Shown here piece after piece: positions 44,475-53,667 of a stretch of DNA of 64,000 nucleotides. Both the position numbers and the translations under genes were made by a program. Each line of letters starts with the position of its first letter. Within the stretch, counting starts at the first letter, position 1. The DNA comes from Pseudomonas sp. S09G 359. Lineage in GTDB: Bacteria > Pseudomonadota > Gammaproteobacteria > Pseudomonadales > Pseudomonadaceae. Where the stretch lies: positions 3,811,501 through 3,875,500 of the forward strand of contig NZ_CP025263.1 in the NCBI RefSeq assembly GCF_002843605.1, given 5' to 3'. Below the pieces are notes generated by a model. The model had not been told where the DNA came from. It did not search any database and was given only the letters and a program-made list of their open reading frames with translations.

Positions 44475-45068
44475 ATGCCACGCGTTTCCCGCAAACAAGC
44501 CGAACTCAACCGCGAAATCATCGTCGAGGCCGCCACGCACCTGTTTCGTGAGCGCGGGCTGCACGGTATCAGCCTGTCGGACGTGATGGCCGCCGCCGGC
44601 CTGACCCATGGCGGCTTCTACGGGCACTTCGCGTCCAAGGAAGCGCTGGCGACAGAAGCCTGCCAACAGGCGTTCAAGCAGGCGAACCTGGGCTGGCAAG
44701 ACAAGATCCACCGCAGTGAAGACCTGCCAGCGGCCCGGCAGGCAGTAATGGCCCCGTACCTGTCGGCGACCCATCGTGATAACCCCGGGGACGGCTGCCC
44801 GATCTCGGCATTTTCCCCGGACATGTGCCGCGAACCCGCCGACACAGCCTTACAGCACGCCTTCATCGCGGGCGTCGAGCAGTCGTTGGAGATCTTCGCG
44901 CAGCTTGAAGGCGGTGACCGCCAGAGCATGCTGGCCAAGTACGCCATGATGATCGGCGCCATTACCCTCGCTCGTGCGACACGAGGCACTGAACTGTCAG
45001 ATGAGTTCCTGGATGCCGCACGAAACACCCTGCTTCCGGTTGACAGCCCTGCGCCTGCCGCAGCATGA
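44475..45068 (+). CDS. TetR/AcrR family transcriptional regulator
   Basis: A 197-residue regulator. The N-terminal HTH is 'EIIVEAATHLFRERGLHGISLSDVMAAAGLTHGGFYGHFASKEAL' (residues about 12-58), and the C-terminal domain has the 'DGCPISAFSPDMCRE' stretch found in a large Pseudomonas TetR subgroup. Met 44475 is preferred to 44445 because it precedes the conserved MPRVSRKQ. The small leader frame starts 8 bp after its stop. Confidence 0.85.
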   Translation: MPRVSRKQAELNREIIVEAATHLFRERGLHGISLSDVMAAAGLTHGGFYGHFASKEALATEACQQAFKQANLGWQDKIHRSEDLPAARQAVMAPYLSATHRDNPGDGCPISAFSPDMCREPADTALQHAFIAGVEQSLEIFAQLEGGDRQSMLAKYAMMIGAITLARATRGTELSDEFLDAARNTLLPVDSPAPAAA

Positions 45069-45075
45069 TCGGGCC

Positions 45076-45156
45076 ATGAACCTGACTCAGCTGAACCTCA
45101 CCCGCACCACCACCACGACCGCTTACGGCGGGTCGCGCGGTGGCTGTGAGGGTTAG
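45076..45156 (+). CDS. Candidate Thr-rich leader peptide
   Basis: A 26-codon frame, MNLTQLNLTRTTTTTAYGGS..., containing seven Thr codons, five of them consecutive (45106-45120), followed 24 nt later by a rho-independent terminator. The layout (short peptide, run of one amino acid, GGCGGG segment at 45127-45132 that can pair with the terminator arm CCCGCC at 45186-45191) resembles amino-acid attenuators such as thrL. The start has only a weak ribosome site. The next gene is an isochorismatase-family hydrolase, not a threonine-biosynthesis gene, so the logic is unclear. Confidence 0.5.
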   Translation: MNLTQLNLTRTTTTTAYGGSRGGCEG

Positions 45157-45180
45157 CCAAACACTTCACAGATTCAACCC

Positions 45181-45214
45181 AAGGCCCCGCCAGCAATGGA
45201 CGGGGCCTTTTTAT
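45181..45214 (+). terminator. Rho-independent terminator/attenuator
   Basis: AAGGCCCCG (45181-45189) pairs with CGGGGCCTT (45201-45209), followed by a T-rich run. It may simply end the TetR transcript, or act as an attenuator with the leader peptide frame just upstream. Confidence 0.85.
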
Positions 45215-45249
45215 TGCTCCGCCATCTGGCACTCACAAGGAGCACCACC

Positions 45250-45774
45250 ATGGCTGACGCCCTGTTGATTATCGATATGCAAACCGGCTTGTACGATGGC
45301 CCGGACAAACCCTTCGAACGCGAGCGTGTACTGGGCACTATCAACCAGCTGATCCAGCGCGCCCGCGAGGCCGACGCGCCGATTTTCGTTGCCCGCCACA
45401 CCGGCCCGGCGGGCTCGCCGATCGAGGCAGGCAGCCCGCTGTGGCAGCTGTGGCATGCACTGCATGTCGATGAAGCCCGCGATCATTGCTTCAACAAAAC
45501 CCGCCCCAGTTGCTTCCTGGGCACCGACCTGGCGCAGCAACTCAAGGCCGCCAACGTGACGGAACTGGTGATCGTCGGCATGAAAACCCAGTTCTGCATC
45601 GACACTACGTGCCGGGTGGCGGTTGAGTTGGGGCTGTCGGTGGTATTGCCTGAAGACGGCCACACCTGCATGGACACCCCGGCGCTGAAGGCCGAGGCGA
45701 TTATCGAGCATCACAATGCGACGCTGGCGGGCGCATTTGTACGGCGCGTGCGCGCCGCTGATCTCAACTTCTGA
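45250..45774 (+). CDS. Isochorismatase family cysteine hydrolase
   Basis: A 174-residue single-domain hydrolase. The catalytic triad is Asp9 (LLIIDMQ), a Lys in 'CFNKTRPSCF' near residue 82, and Cys116 (GMKTQFCID). Members include nicotinamidases and amide or enol-ether hydrolases; the exact substrate cannot be read here. AAGGAG at 45236-45241 precedes the ATG. It lies 36 bp after the terminator of the Thr-rich leader. Confidence 0.85.
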   Translation: MADALLIIDMQTGLYDGPDKPFERERVLGTINQLIQRAREADAPIFVARHTGPAGSPIEAGSPLWQLWHALHVDEARDHCFNKTRPSCFLGTDLAQQLKAANVTELVIVGMKTQFCIDTTCRVAVELGLSVVLPEDGHTCMDTPALKAEAIIEHHNATLAGAFVRRVRAADLNF

Positions 45775-45868
45775 CCACACAAACACGCCAGGTGCGAGCA
45801 CGCTCGCGCCTGCCGTAGACTTTTTCGCGCATACTCATCCCCTCAAACCCTTCAGGAAGAGCGTTCCG

Positions 45869-46822
45869 ATGACCACCACTGTTCTGGTTCTGGTTGAAAC
45901 CATCAACGAATACCTGCAAATCATCGAGAGCAATGATTTTCACCTGATCCTGGCGCCGACGCCGGCGGAACGCGCCCAGGCCATCAAGGCCCATGGCGGC
46001 CAGATCAACGCCGTACTCACCCGTGGCCCGCTGGGGCTGTATGCCGAGGAAATCGCCGCCCTGCCGCTGCTGGAGATCATCTGTGTGATCGGCGCCGGCT
46101 ACGAGCACGTCGACCTGCAGGCCGCCAGCAACCGTGGGATCGTGGTCACCAACGGCGCCGGCGTGAACGCGCCGTCGGTGGCCGACCACGCCATGGCGCT
46201 GCTGCTGTCGCTGGTGCGCGGCATACCGCAGACCGACGCCGCCGTGCGCCGCAACGAGTGGCCCAAGGTGATGCGCCCGTCCCTGGGCGGCAAGCAGCTG
46301 GGCATTCTCGGGCTGGGCGCGGTGGGGTTGGAGATCGCCAAGCGCGCCGCCCTGGGGTTCGGCATGGAAGTGAGCTACCACAACCGCCAGCCGCGTGACG
46401 ATGTGGACTACACCTACTGCGCCACCGCCGTCGAACTGGCGCGCACCTCGGACTTCCTGATCCTGGCCACACCCGGCGGCGCCAGCACCCGCCACCTGAT
46501 CGATCGCCACGCACTCGACGCCCTCGGCCCCAACGGTTACCTGGTGAATATCGGCCGCGGCAGCGTGGTGGTCACCGCCGACCTGGTGGCCGCCCTCGAA
46601 CAGCGGCGTATCGGCGGTGCCGCGCTGGACGTGTTCGACGACGAACCCAAGGTGCCGGACGCCCTCAAGCGCTTGGGCAATACCGTGCTCACCTCCCACG
46701 TTGCCGGCCTGTCGCCCGAAGCCGCCCACGACACCGTGCAGCGTGTAGCCGACAACCTGGTGGAATACTTTGCCGGCCGCCCGGTGCTCACGCCGGTCGC
46801 CTTGCCCGCGCCCGAAAAATGA
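45869..46822 (+). CDS. D-2-hydroxyacid dehydrogenase family protein
   Basis: A 317-residue NAD(P)-dependent dehydrogenase. The NAD-binding motif is GLGAVG (about residues 148-153), with catalytic Arg in 'NIGRGSVV', Glu in 'FDDEPKVP' and His in 'TSHVAGLS'. This matches glyoxylate/hydroxypyruvate reductase-like or other D-2-hydroxyacid dehydrogenases. AGGAAG at 45854 sets the start. It appears monocistronic. Confidence 0.85.
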   Translation: MTTTVLVLVETINEYLQIIESNDFHLILAPTPAERAQAIKAHGGQINAVLTRGPLGLYAEEIAALPLLEIICVIGAGYEHVDLQAASNRGIVVTNGAGVNAPSVADHAMALLLSLVRGIPQTDAAVRRNEWPKVMRPSLGGKQLGILGLGAVGLEIAKRAALGFGMEVSYHNRQPRDDVDYTYCATAVELARTSDFLILATPGGASTRHLIDRHALDALGPNGYLVNIGRGSVVVTADLVAALEQRRIGGAALDVFDDEPKVPDALKRLGNTVLTSHVAGLSPEAAHDTVQRVADNLVEYFAGRPVLTPVALPAPEK

Positions 46823-46951
46823 CCGATCAGGCACGCTGATTATCATCCAACACGCTAACCTATTAAGCCGCCTCGACCTTGTCGCTGGGCGGTCGTGCGC
46901 ATTAGATTAGGAAATAGTCCGAGGCCTTTAGAATAAGCAGAAGGGATAAGC

Positions 46952-48019
46952 ATGGCGCTGAACGACCAATCGACCCAGATTCGCCCAGGCGAAGAACTTG
47001 ATGCCAGCCTGATCGATCCCTACCTCAAGGCCCATATCCCGGGCCTGAGCGGCACCCCCACAATCAGCCAGTTCCCCGGTGGCGCGTCCAACCTGACCTA
47101 CCTGCTGGAATACCCCGGCCAGGAATTCGTGCTGCGCCGCCCGCCCTTTGGCCACAAGGCCAAGTCCGCCCACGACATGGGTCGCGAATACCGCATTCTC
47201 AACCAGCTTAAAGACGGTTTCCCGTATTGCCCCAAGGCCTACGTGCATTGCACCGACGAGTCGGTGATCGGCGCCGAGTTCTACGTGATGGAGCGCGTCA
47301 ACGGCATCATCCTGCGCTCCGACCTGCCCGCCGAGCTGGGCCTGGACGCGGCCAAGACCGAAGCCCTGTGCAAAAGCTTCATCGATAAATTCGTCGAGCT
47401 GCACCAGGTCGACTACAGCGCCTGCGGCCTGGCCGACCTGGGCAAACCCGAAGGCTACGTGGCCCGGCAGATTCGTGGCTGGAGCGACCGCTATGAGAAA
47501 GCCCTGACCCCCGACGCGCCCAAATGGGAAGCCGTGCGCGCCTGGCTCAACGACAAGATGCCGGCCGACCACCCCACCTCCAGCATCGTGCACAACGACT
47601 ACCGCTTCGACAACGTGATCCTCGACCCGCATAACCCGATGCAGATCATCGGGGTACTGGACTGGGAGCTGACCACCCTCGGCGACCCGCTGATGGACCT
47701 CGGCAATACCCTCGCCTACTGGATCGAAGCCGGCGACCCTGCACCCGTGCAACTGATGCGCCGCCAGCCGAGCAACGCCCCCGGCATGCTCAGCCGACGC
47801 GAGTTCGTCGACTACTACGCCGAACGCTCAGGCATCCAGATCGACAATTTCGATTTCTACTACACCTACGGCCTGTTCCGCCTGGCCGGCATCGTGCAGC
47901 AGATCTACTACCGCTTCTTCCATGGCCAGACCCAGGACAAACGCTTTGCGCAGTTCATCCACATGAACAAGCTGCTGGAGCAGATGAGCCTGAATGTCAT
48001 CGGCAAATCCGCGCTCTGA
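46952..48019 (+). CDS. Phosphotransferase family protein (APH/ACAD10-like)
   Basis: A 355-residue kinase-fold protein. 'SNLTYLLEYPGQEFVLRRPP' is the nucleotide-binding region, 'IVHNDYRFDNVILDP' the catalytic loop (HxDxxxxN) and 'GVLDWELTTLGDPLMDLGN' the Mg-binding DWE motif. This is the APH subgroup found with acyl-CoA dehydrogenases, thought to phosphorylate hydroxyacyl-CoA or other hydroxylated substrates. It forms an operon with the SDR that starts 22 bp later. Confidence 0.9.
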   Translation: MALNDQSTQIRPGEELDASLIDPYLKAHIPGLSGTPTISQFPGGASNLTYLLEYPGQEFVLRRPPFGHKAKSAHDMGREYRILNQLKDGFPYCPKAYVHCTDESVIGAEFYVMERVNGIILRSDLPAELGLDAAKTEALCKSFIDKFVELHQVDYSACGLADLGKPEGYVARQIRGWSDRYEKALTPDAPKWEAVRAWLNDKMPADHPTSSIVHNDYRFDNVILDPHNPMQIIGVLDWELTTLGDPLMDLGNTLAYWIEAGDPAPVQLMRRQPSNAPGMLSRREFVDYYAERSGIQIDNFDFYYTYGLFRLAGIVQQIYYRFFHGQTQDKRFAQFIHMNKLLEQMSLNVIGKSAL

Positions 48020-48041
48020 TCGACTACAACAAGGAACTCCC

Positions 48042-48809
48042 ATGTCCAAGACCAACCTGTTCGACCTCGACGGCAAAATCGCTTTCGTTTCCGGCGCCAG
48101 CCGTGGCATCGGCGAGGCCATCGCCAAGTTGCTGGCCCAGCAAGGCGCCCACGTGATCGTCTCCAGCCGCAAACTGGAAGGCTGCCAACACGTCGCCGAC
48201 GCGATCATCGCCGACGGCGGCAAGGCCACGGCCATTGCCTGCCATATCGGTGAAATGGAGCAGATCACCCAGGTGTTCGCCGGCATTCGTGAACAGTTCG
48301 GGCGCCTGGATATCCTGGTCAATAACGCCGCGACCAACCCGCAGTTCTGCAACGTGCTGGACACCGACTTGGGCGCGTTCCAGAAGACCGTCGACGTCAA
48401 CATCCGCGGCTACTTCTTCATGTCGGTGGAAGCCGGCAAGCTGATGCGCGAAAACGGCGGTGGCAGCATCATCAACGTCGCGTCGATCAACGGCATTTCC
48501 CCGGGCGTGTTCCAGGGCATCTACTCGGTGACCAAGGCCGCCGTGATCAACATGACGAAGGTCTTTGCCAAGGAATGCGCGGCGTTTGGCATCCGTTGCA
48601 ACGCCCTGCTGCCAGGCCTGACCGACACCAAGTTCGCCTCGGCGCTGGTAAAGAACGACGCGATCCTGAAAACGGCCCTGGCGCAGATCCCGCTCAAGCG
48701 CGTGGCCGACCCGAGCGAGATGGCCGGTGCGGTGCTGTACCTGGCCAGCGATGCCTCGAGCTACACCACCGGCGTGTCGCTGAACGTGGATGGCGGCTTC
48801 CTGTCCTGA
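48042..48809 (+). CDS. SDR family oxidoreductase (fatty-acid/hydroxyacyl related)
   Basis: A 255-residue short-chain dehydrogenase: SGASRGIG at residues 17-24, NNAA, Ser in 'NVASINGISPG', Tyr-x-x-x-Lys in 'IYSVTKAAV'. C-terminal 'YTTGVSLNVDGG' fits the cyclic SDR group. AAGGAA sets ATG 48042. It is the second gene of the APH-SDR operon, which suggests joint action on a hydroxylated or acyl substrate. Confidence 0.9.
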   Translation: MSKTNLFDLDGKIAFVSGASRGIGEAIAKLLAQQGAHVIVSSRKLEGCQHVADAIIADGGKATAIACHIGEMEQITQVFAGIREQFGRLDILVNNAATNPQFCNVLDTDLGAFQKTVDVNIRGYFFMSVEAGKLMRENGGGSIINVASINGISPGVFQGIYSVTKAAVINMTKVFAKECAAFGIRCNALLPGLTDTKFASALVKNDAILKTALAQIPLKRVADPSEMAGAVLYLASDASSYTTGVSLNVDGGFLS

Positions 48810-48813
48810 TAGC

Positions 48814-48832
48814 AATGTGGGAGCGGCGGTGT
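48814..48832 (+). repeat. Half REP element
   Basis: AATGTGGGAGCGGCGGTG matches the outer left arm of a REP doublet, but no right partner follows. It lies between the convergent SDR and carboxymuconolactone-decarboxylase genes. Confidence 0.6.
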
Positions 48833-48834
48833 AC

Positions 48835-49278
48835 TCAGGCGTTGGGCGGTTGCTGGCGAAAGCTTACCGCCAGGCGGTTCCAGCCACTGATGCTGGACAC
48901 CGCCATGGTCAGGTCCACCAGCTCCTGCTCGCTGAACTCCACGCGTACCGCCGCGAACAGCTCATCTGAAACGGTGGAGGTCGGCAGCGTCGCCACCGAC
49001 TCGCTCCAGGCCAAGGCCGCCCTCTCCCGCGCCGTGAAAAGCGGCGAATCACGCCATACGCACAGCGCGAACAAGCGCCGTTCCGACTCCCCGCGCTGCA
49101 GCGCCGCCATCGAGTGCATATCGGTGCAGAACCCGCAGTGGTTGAGTTGCGAGACGCGGATCTTGATCAGCTCCAGCAGCGGCTTCTCGATGGACAGGCC
49201 AAAGGTGTTCGCCTCCAGCATCAACATGCCCTTGAGCGCTTGCGGCGAGGCGGTGTAGTAATCCAGACGGGGTTCCAT
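48835..49278 (-). CDS. Carboxymuconolactone decarboxylase/AhpD family protein
   Basis: A 147-residue all-helical protein with the CxxC redox motif in 'LNHCGFCTDMHSMAA'. In AhpD-like proteins the Cys pair with the nearby Glu and His reduces peroxiredoxins or peroxides; other members lack decarboxylase activity. The start at 49278 is preferred to 49305 by family alignment. It is divergent from the MocR regulator at 49425, its likely controller. Confidence 0.85.
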   Translation of the reverse strand: MEPRLDYYTASPQALKGMLMLEANTFGLSIEKPLLELIKIRVSQLNHCGFCTDMHSMAALQRGESERRLFALCVWRDSPLFTARERAALAWSESVATLPTSTVSDELFAAVRVEFSEQELVDLTMAVSSISGWNRLAVSFRQQPPNA

Positions 49279-49424
49279 GGGGCGGTTCTCGCAAAGTGAG
49301 AACACAGCCTAGAGCCCAGCGGAAATAAGCCCTATAGCCAATCCTACGGTTTACAAATAGACCATTTTGAGCGCGCCCCACGAGCGAGTAACCTTGGCGC
49401 AGACTTGGTGCCTTTGGATGAACT

Positions 49425-50858
49425 ATGGAACTGCACGTGGTGATCAACGGCCGCAAGGACTTGGCCGAACAGTTGTACCAGCAGTTGCGCGAAGCCATTG
49501 GCTCCGGGCGCCTGGCTGCCGGCGCGCAACTGCCACCCAGCCGCTTGCTCGCCGAACAACTGGGCGTGTCGCGCAAGACCGTGTCCGACACCTACGCCAC
49601 CCTCACCTACGAAGGCCTGCTGGTGGGCAAGACCGGCCGTGGCACCTTCGTCAACGCCCACACACCGCAGGCTGAACGCCTGCAAACCGCCACCGACCTG
49701 GCCTGCGCCGCCAACCTGGCGAAATGGCAAGCGCTGCCCTCGCCCATGCGCCACCCGACCCGCGACAGCACGTTGCGCTACGAGTTTATCGGCGGTGCCA
49801 CCAGCCGCCATCAGTTCCCCCAGGATGAATGGCGGCGCTGCACCCAGGACGCGCTGCGGCGTATCGCGCAGAACAGCGGGTTCTACAGCCAGCCCGAAGG
49901 TTTGCCGGCGCTGCGCAGTGCGATCGCCGGGCATATTGCGTTTTCCCGTGGGGTCAAATGCCGTGACAGCGACATCGTGGTCACCAATGGCGCGCAGCAG
50001 GCCCTGGACCTGATCGCCCGTGTGGTGCTGGAGCCGGGCTGCATCGTCGCCATGGAAGACCCCGGCTACAGCCCCGCGCGCCAGCTGTTCCAGGCCATGG
50101 GGGCCAGCGTCGCCAGTGTGCCGGTGGACGCACAGGGCATCCAGGTTGAGCAGATTCCCCTCGGCACGCGGCTGATCTATGTCACGCCGTCGCACCAATT
50201 CCCCCTCGGCATGTCTATGAGCCTGCCACGCCGTGAAGCCCTGCTGGCACGTGCGTTCGAGCTGGGCGCAATCATCATCGAGGACGACTACGACAGCGAG
50301 TTCCGCTACGAAGGGCGCCCCACCGATTCCCTGCAAAGCATGGACACCCGAGGTGTGGTGACCTACGTAGGGACGTTCTCGAAAACCCTGCTGCCGGAGT
50401 TGCGCCTGGGCTATGCGGTGCTGCCGCCGGCAATCCACGGCGCGGTGCTCAAGGCCAAGCAACTGACCGACCAGCATAGCTCCACGCTGCCGCAATGGGC
50501 GCTGGCCAAGTTTATCGACGAGGGCTACCTGCTCAAGCATATCCGTCGCTGCCACAGCGTGTATGCCGGGCGCCGTGAGCGCATCCTGCAACGCCTGGCG
50601 GGGGATCTGTCGCCCTGGTTTGAAGCGGTGCCGACGGTGGCCGGCTTCCATATGGCCGCCTTGTGCAAGGTACCGGTGAATATCCCGCTGCTGATTCAGT
50701 TGGCGCGCCAGGTCGAGGTGGGGCTGTATCCACTGGACGTGTTCTTCCACGACGCGCCCGTGCGCCCGGGGCTGATCATCGGTTTTGGCGCCATCGAAAC
50801 CCTCGACATCGACCCGGCGCTGGACAAGGTGCGCGATATCCTGCAGCAGATTGGCTAG
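49425..50858 (+). CDS. MocR-type regulator (PdxR-like)
   Basis: A 477-residue protein with a GntR winged helix (residues about 12-80, 'LPPSRLLAEQLGVSRKTVSDTYATLTYEGLL') and an aminotransferase-like domain. PLP lysine Lys320 lies in 'GTFSKTLLPELRLGY'; 'YVTPSHQFPLGMSMS' and 'IEDDYDSEFRY' complete the cofactor site. It is divergent from the AhpD-like gene and followed by the secreted cupin gene. Confidence 0.9.
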   Translation: MELHVVINGRKDLAEQLYQQLREAIGSGRLAAGAQLPPSRLLAEQLGVSRKTVSDTYATLTYEGLLVGKTGRGTFVNAHTPQAERLQTATDLACAANLAKWQALPSPMRHPTRDSTLRYEFIGGATSRHQFPQDEWRRCTQDALRRIAQNSGFYSQPEGLPALRSAIAGHIAFSRGVKCRDSDIVVTNGAQQALDLIARVVLEPGCIVAMEDPGYSPARQLFQAMGASVASVPVDAQGIQVEQIPLGTRLIYVTPSHQFPLGMSMSLPRREALLARAFELGAIIIEDDYDSEFRYEGRPTDSLQSMDTRGVVTYVGTFSKTLLPELRLGYAVLPPAIHGAVLKAKQLTDQHSSTLPQWALAKFIDEGYLLKHIRRCHSVYAGRRERILQRLAGDLSPWFEAVPTVAGFHMAALCKVPVNIPLLIQLARQVEVGLYPLDVFFHDAPVRPGLIIGFGAIETLDIDPALDKVRDILQQIG

Positions 50859-50942
50859 GGGATTTTCCGCAGGATTGGTCATTGGTCAGCCCGTGCGCGC
50901 GGCGTAGGGTGAACAGGTCTCGAACCACTTGGAAACCTCGCC

Positions 50943-51347
50943 ATGAAACGCCTGCTCGCAACCAGCCTCATGCTCGCCTCCCTCAGCGCCTTTGCCCACG
51001 AACCCGTGTACAACCAGGAATCGATCAAGGTGCTGCAAGAACACGCGCTGACCAATGTACCCGGCAAAAAAACCATCATGCTCACCGTGGACTACGCCCC
51101 AGGCCAGGCCACCGTGCCGCATAGCCATACCGGCACGGCGGTGGCCTACGTGCTGGAAGGCGCGATCACCTCGCGGGTGAATGATGAGCAGGCAAAAACC
51201 TACAAGGTGGGCGAATCTTTCTACGAGCCGGCCGGCTCGCGGCACTTTGAATCGAGCAATGCCAGCCAGACACAGCCGGCCAAGCTGCTGGTGGTGATGG
51301 TGCTGGATGACAAGGCTGAAGTGCTCACCCCGCTGCCACACAAATAA
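50943..51347 (+). CDS. Secreted cupin domain protein
   Basis: A 134-residue protein with a Sec signal (MKRLLATSLMLASLSAFA) and one cupin barrel. The two cupin motifs are visible as 'PHSHTGTAVAYVLEGAI' and 'YEPAGSRHFESSN', giving a His-based metal site. The function is unknown; related small periplasmic cupins occur near redox regulators. Confidence 0.8.
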   Translation: MKRLLATSLMLASLSAFAHEPVYNQESIKVLQEHALTNVPGKKTIMLTVDYAPGQATVPHSHTGTAVAYVLEGAITSRVNDEQAKTYKVGESFYEPAGSRHFESSNASQTQPAKLLVVMVLDDKAEVLTPLPHK

Positions 51348-51363
51348 TCTGCGCCAGCGAACA

Positions 51364-51457
51364 AATGTGGGAGCGGGCTTGCTCGCGAATGCGGTATGTC
51401 AGTCACCAGCTGCGTAGGCTGAACCACCGCATTCGCGAGCAAGCCCGCTCCCACATT
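51364..51457. repeat. REP doublet (REPIN-like), GCGGG type
   Basis: Standard inverted pair of AATGTGGGAGCGGGCTTGCT hairpins between the cupin gene and the convergent tag gene. Confidence 0.85.
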
Positions 51458-51480
51458 TTGCTCTTCGTTTGCCAGGGAGT

Positions 51481-52110
51481 TCACGGCCGTTTGAACTGGC
51501 GGCGCAGTTGCTCGATCCTTGGTCGGCAGGCGCAACCGTCGAGATGGTCATTGACCATGCCCATCGCTTGCATCAGCGCATACATCGTGGTCGGGCCGAC
51601 AAAGGTCCAGCCGCGTTTCTTCAAGGCTTTGGATAAACGCACCGAGGCCGGGGACGTCGGGTTAGCCGTCCAGTAAGCCAGGTCCACCACGGCCGGGCGC
51701 TCTTCAGGGGCCGGTTCAAATGCCCATAACCAACGCGCCAGCGACCCGGTTTCCTCCACCAGCGCACACGCCCTGCGCGCATTGTTGATAGCCGAGACGA
51801 TCTTCGCCCGATTGCGCACGATGCCCGGGTCCTGCATCAGCCGCTCAATGTCCGTCTCGCCGTACTGCGCCACGCGGCGAAAATCAAACCCGTCGAACGC
51901 CGCGCGAAACTGCTCGCGCTTGCGCAGGATGGTGATCCACGCCATGCCGGCCTGAAAGCCCTCCAGGCAGATCTTCTCGTACAGCTGGATATCATCCGCC
52001 ACCGGCACGCCCCACTCGTGATCGTGGTAATGCGGGTATTGCGGCGCGGCCGTGCGCCAGCTGCAGTGGGTCTGCCCGGTGTCGTCTGTGGTCAGTCCAG
52101 GTGTATCCAT
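51481..52110 (-). CDS. tag: DNA-3-methyladenine glycosylase I
   Basis: A 209-residue base-excision repair enzyme that removes 3-methyladenine from DNA. 'YHDHEWGVP' supplies the adenine-binding Glu, 'EGFQAGMAWITILRKREQFRAAFDGFDF' is the helix-hairpin-helix region, and the zinc ligands are Cys16, the His of 'YHDHEWG', and a late His-x3-Cys in 'NDHLDGCAC'. It stands alone and is divergent from the symporter gene. Confidence 0.9.
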   Translation of the reverse strand: MDTPGLTTDDTGQTHCSWRTAAPQYPHYHDHEWGVPVADDIQLYEKICLEGFQAGMAWITILRKREQFRAAFDGFDFRRVAQYGETDIERLMQDPGIVRNRAKIVSAINNARRACALVEETGSLARWLWAFEPAPEERPAVVDLAYWTANPTSPASVRLSKALKKRGWTFVGPTTMYALMQAMGMVNDHLDGCACRPRIEQLRRQFKRP

Positions 52111-52277
52111 CCGTCACCTCTTATGCCGAGCAACGGATGATAAGCGAAAAAATTTCCAGCCCGGCAACCGCTCAAGCATCGCCCTCACCGACTCACTGGT
52201 CAGACCGGGACCCGCCCACCGCAGAATTTTTACTTGTAGATTCAAAAAAACCCAGCGTAGACTGGCCCCGCACTGGA

Positions 52278-52289
52278 CTTACCGGTAAG
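52278..52289. promoter_or_regulatory. 12-bp palindrome upstream of the symporter
   Basis: CTTACCGGTAAG is a perfect palindrome 54 bp upstream of the symporter start. A second short palindrome GGTCAGACC (52198-52206), of the GntR type, lies 80 bp further upstream. Either may bind one of the two FCD-GntR regulators that follow the symporter. Confidence 0.4.
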
Positions 52290-52342
52290 ACCACAACAAT
52301 TAAGCCCTGGAACCACCAGGGCACCGAATAGAGATCCCTCCC

Positions 52343-53653
52343 ATGCTCAGATGGTGCTCGCGTTCGATTTTCCTGCAAGTCGTGATCGGTTTGATGCTCG
52401 GCATCATTTGCGGCTTGGCCCTTCCCGAATTCTCCTCGCAACTCAAACCGCTGGGTGACGGCTTTATCAAGCTGATCAAGATGCTGATCGGCCTGATCGT
52501 GTTCTGCGTGGTGGTCAGCGGCATTTCCGGCGCCGGCGACTTGAAGAAAGTCGGGCGCATCGGCCTCAAGTCGGTGATCTACTTTGAAGTGCTGACCACC
52601 ATCGCCCTGGTGATCGGCCTGATCATGGCCTTCAGCACCGGTATCGGCCAAGGCGCCAATATCCACCTGGAACAGCTCTCCTCCGCCGGTTTGAATGAAC
52701 TGGCCGACAAGGGCCAGCACATCAAGGGCACCAGCCAGTTCCTGATGGACCTGATCCCCAACTCGGTGATCGGCGCCTTCGCCGATAACAATGTGCTGCA
52801 AGTGCTGCTGTTTTCAGTGCTGTTCGGCAGCGCGTTGAACCTGGTGGGCGAAGCCGCCTCGGGCATCTCGCGCTTGATCAACGAACTGAGCCACGTCATT
52901 TTCCGCATCATGGGCATGATCGTGCGCCTGGCGCCGATCGGCGTGTTCGGCGCTATCGCCTTTACCACCAGCACCTATGGCCTGGACTCGTTGCAACACC
53001 TGGGCAGCCTGGTCGGTTTGTTCTACCTGACCTGCTTTGCCTTCGTCGCGCTGATCCTCGGCCTGGTGATGCGCCTGTCGGGCCTGCGCATGCTGCCGCT
53101 GCTCAAGTACCTGCGCGAAGAGCTGCTGATCGTGATGGGCACCGCCTCCTCCGACGCCGTGCTGCCACAGATCATGCGCAAGCTGGAGCACCTCGGCATT
53201 GGCAGCTCCACCGTCGGCTTGGTGATTCCAACCGGGTATTCGTTCAACCTCGACGGTTTCTCCATCTACCTGACCCTGGCCATCGTATTTATCGCCAACG
53301 CCACCGGCACGCCGCTGTCGATGACCGACCTGCTGACCATCCTGCTGGTGTCGCTGATCACCTCCAAGGGCGCCCACGGTATCCCCGGTTCGGCGCTGGT
53401 GATCCTGGCGGCAACGCTGACCGCGATCCCGGCGATTCCGGTGGTCGGGCTGGTGCTGGTGCTGGCTGTGGACTGGTTCATGGGCATCGGGCGCGCGTTG
53501 ACCAACCTGATCGGCAACTGCGTCGCCACCGTGGCCATCGCCCGCTGGGAAAAGGACATTGATATCCAGCGCGCCAACAAGGTCCTCGACGGCCAGCAAG
53601 GTTATGCCTTCCAGGCCAAGAAACCGGTGTTGCCGGCGCATCAGGAGTTCTAG
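52343..53653 (+). CDS. Dicarboxylate/amino-acid:cation symporter (DctA family)
   Basis: A 436-residue glutamate-transporter-fold protein with eight helices and two re-entrant loops. 'MGTASSDAVLPQIMRKLEHLG' is the serine-rich first hairpin; 'PTGYSFNLDGFSIYLTLAIVFIA' and 'SKGAHGIPGSALVILAATL' are the second hairpin and substrate/Na site. DctA members import succinate, malate and fumarate. Two GntR regulators follow, so it is probably inducible. Confidence 0.9.
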   Translation: MLRWCSRSIFLQVVIGLMLGIICGLALPEFSSQLKPLGDGFIKLIKMLIGLIVFCVVVSGISGAGDLKKVGRIGLKSVIYFEVLTTIALVIGLIMAFSTGIGQGANIHLEQLSSAGLNELADKGQHIKGTSQFLMDLIPNSVIGAFADNNVLQVLLFSVLFGSALNLVGEAASGISRLINELSHVIFRIMGMIVRLAPIGVFGAIAFTTSTYGLDSLQHLGSLVGLFYLTCFAFVALILGLVMRLSGLRMLPLLKYLREELLIVMGTASSDAVLPQIMRKLEHLGIGSSTVGLVIPTGYSFNLDGFSIYLTLAIVFIANATGTPLSMTDLLTILLVSLITSKGAHGIPGSALVILAATLTAIPAIPVVGLVLVLAVDWFMGIGRALTNLIGNCVATVAIARWEKDIDIQRANKVLDGQQGYAFQAKKPVLPAHQEF

Positions 53654-53667
53654 GGCCACACACCTCC

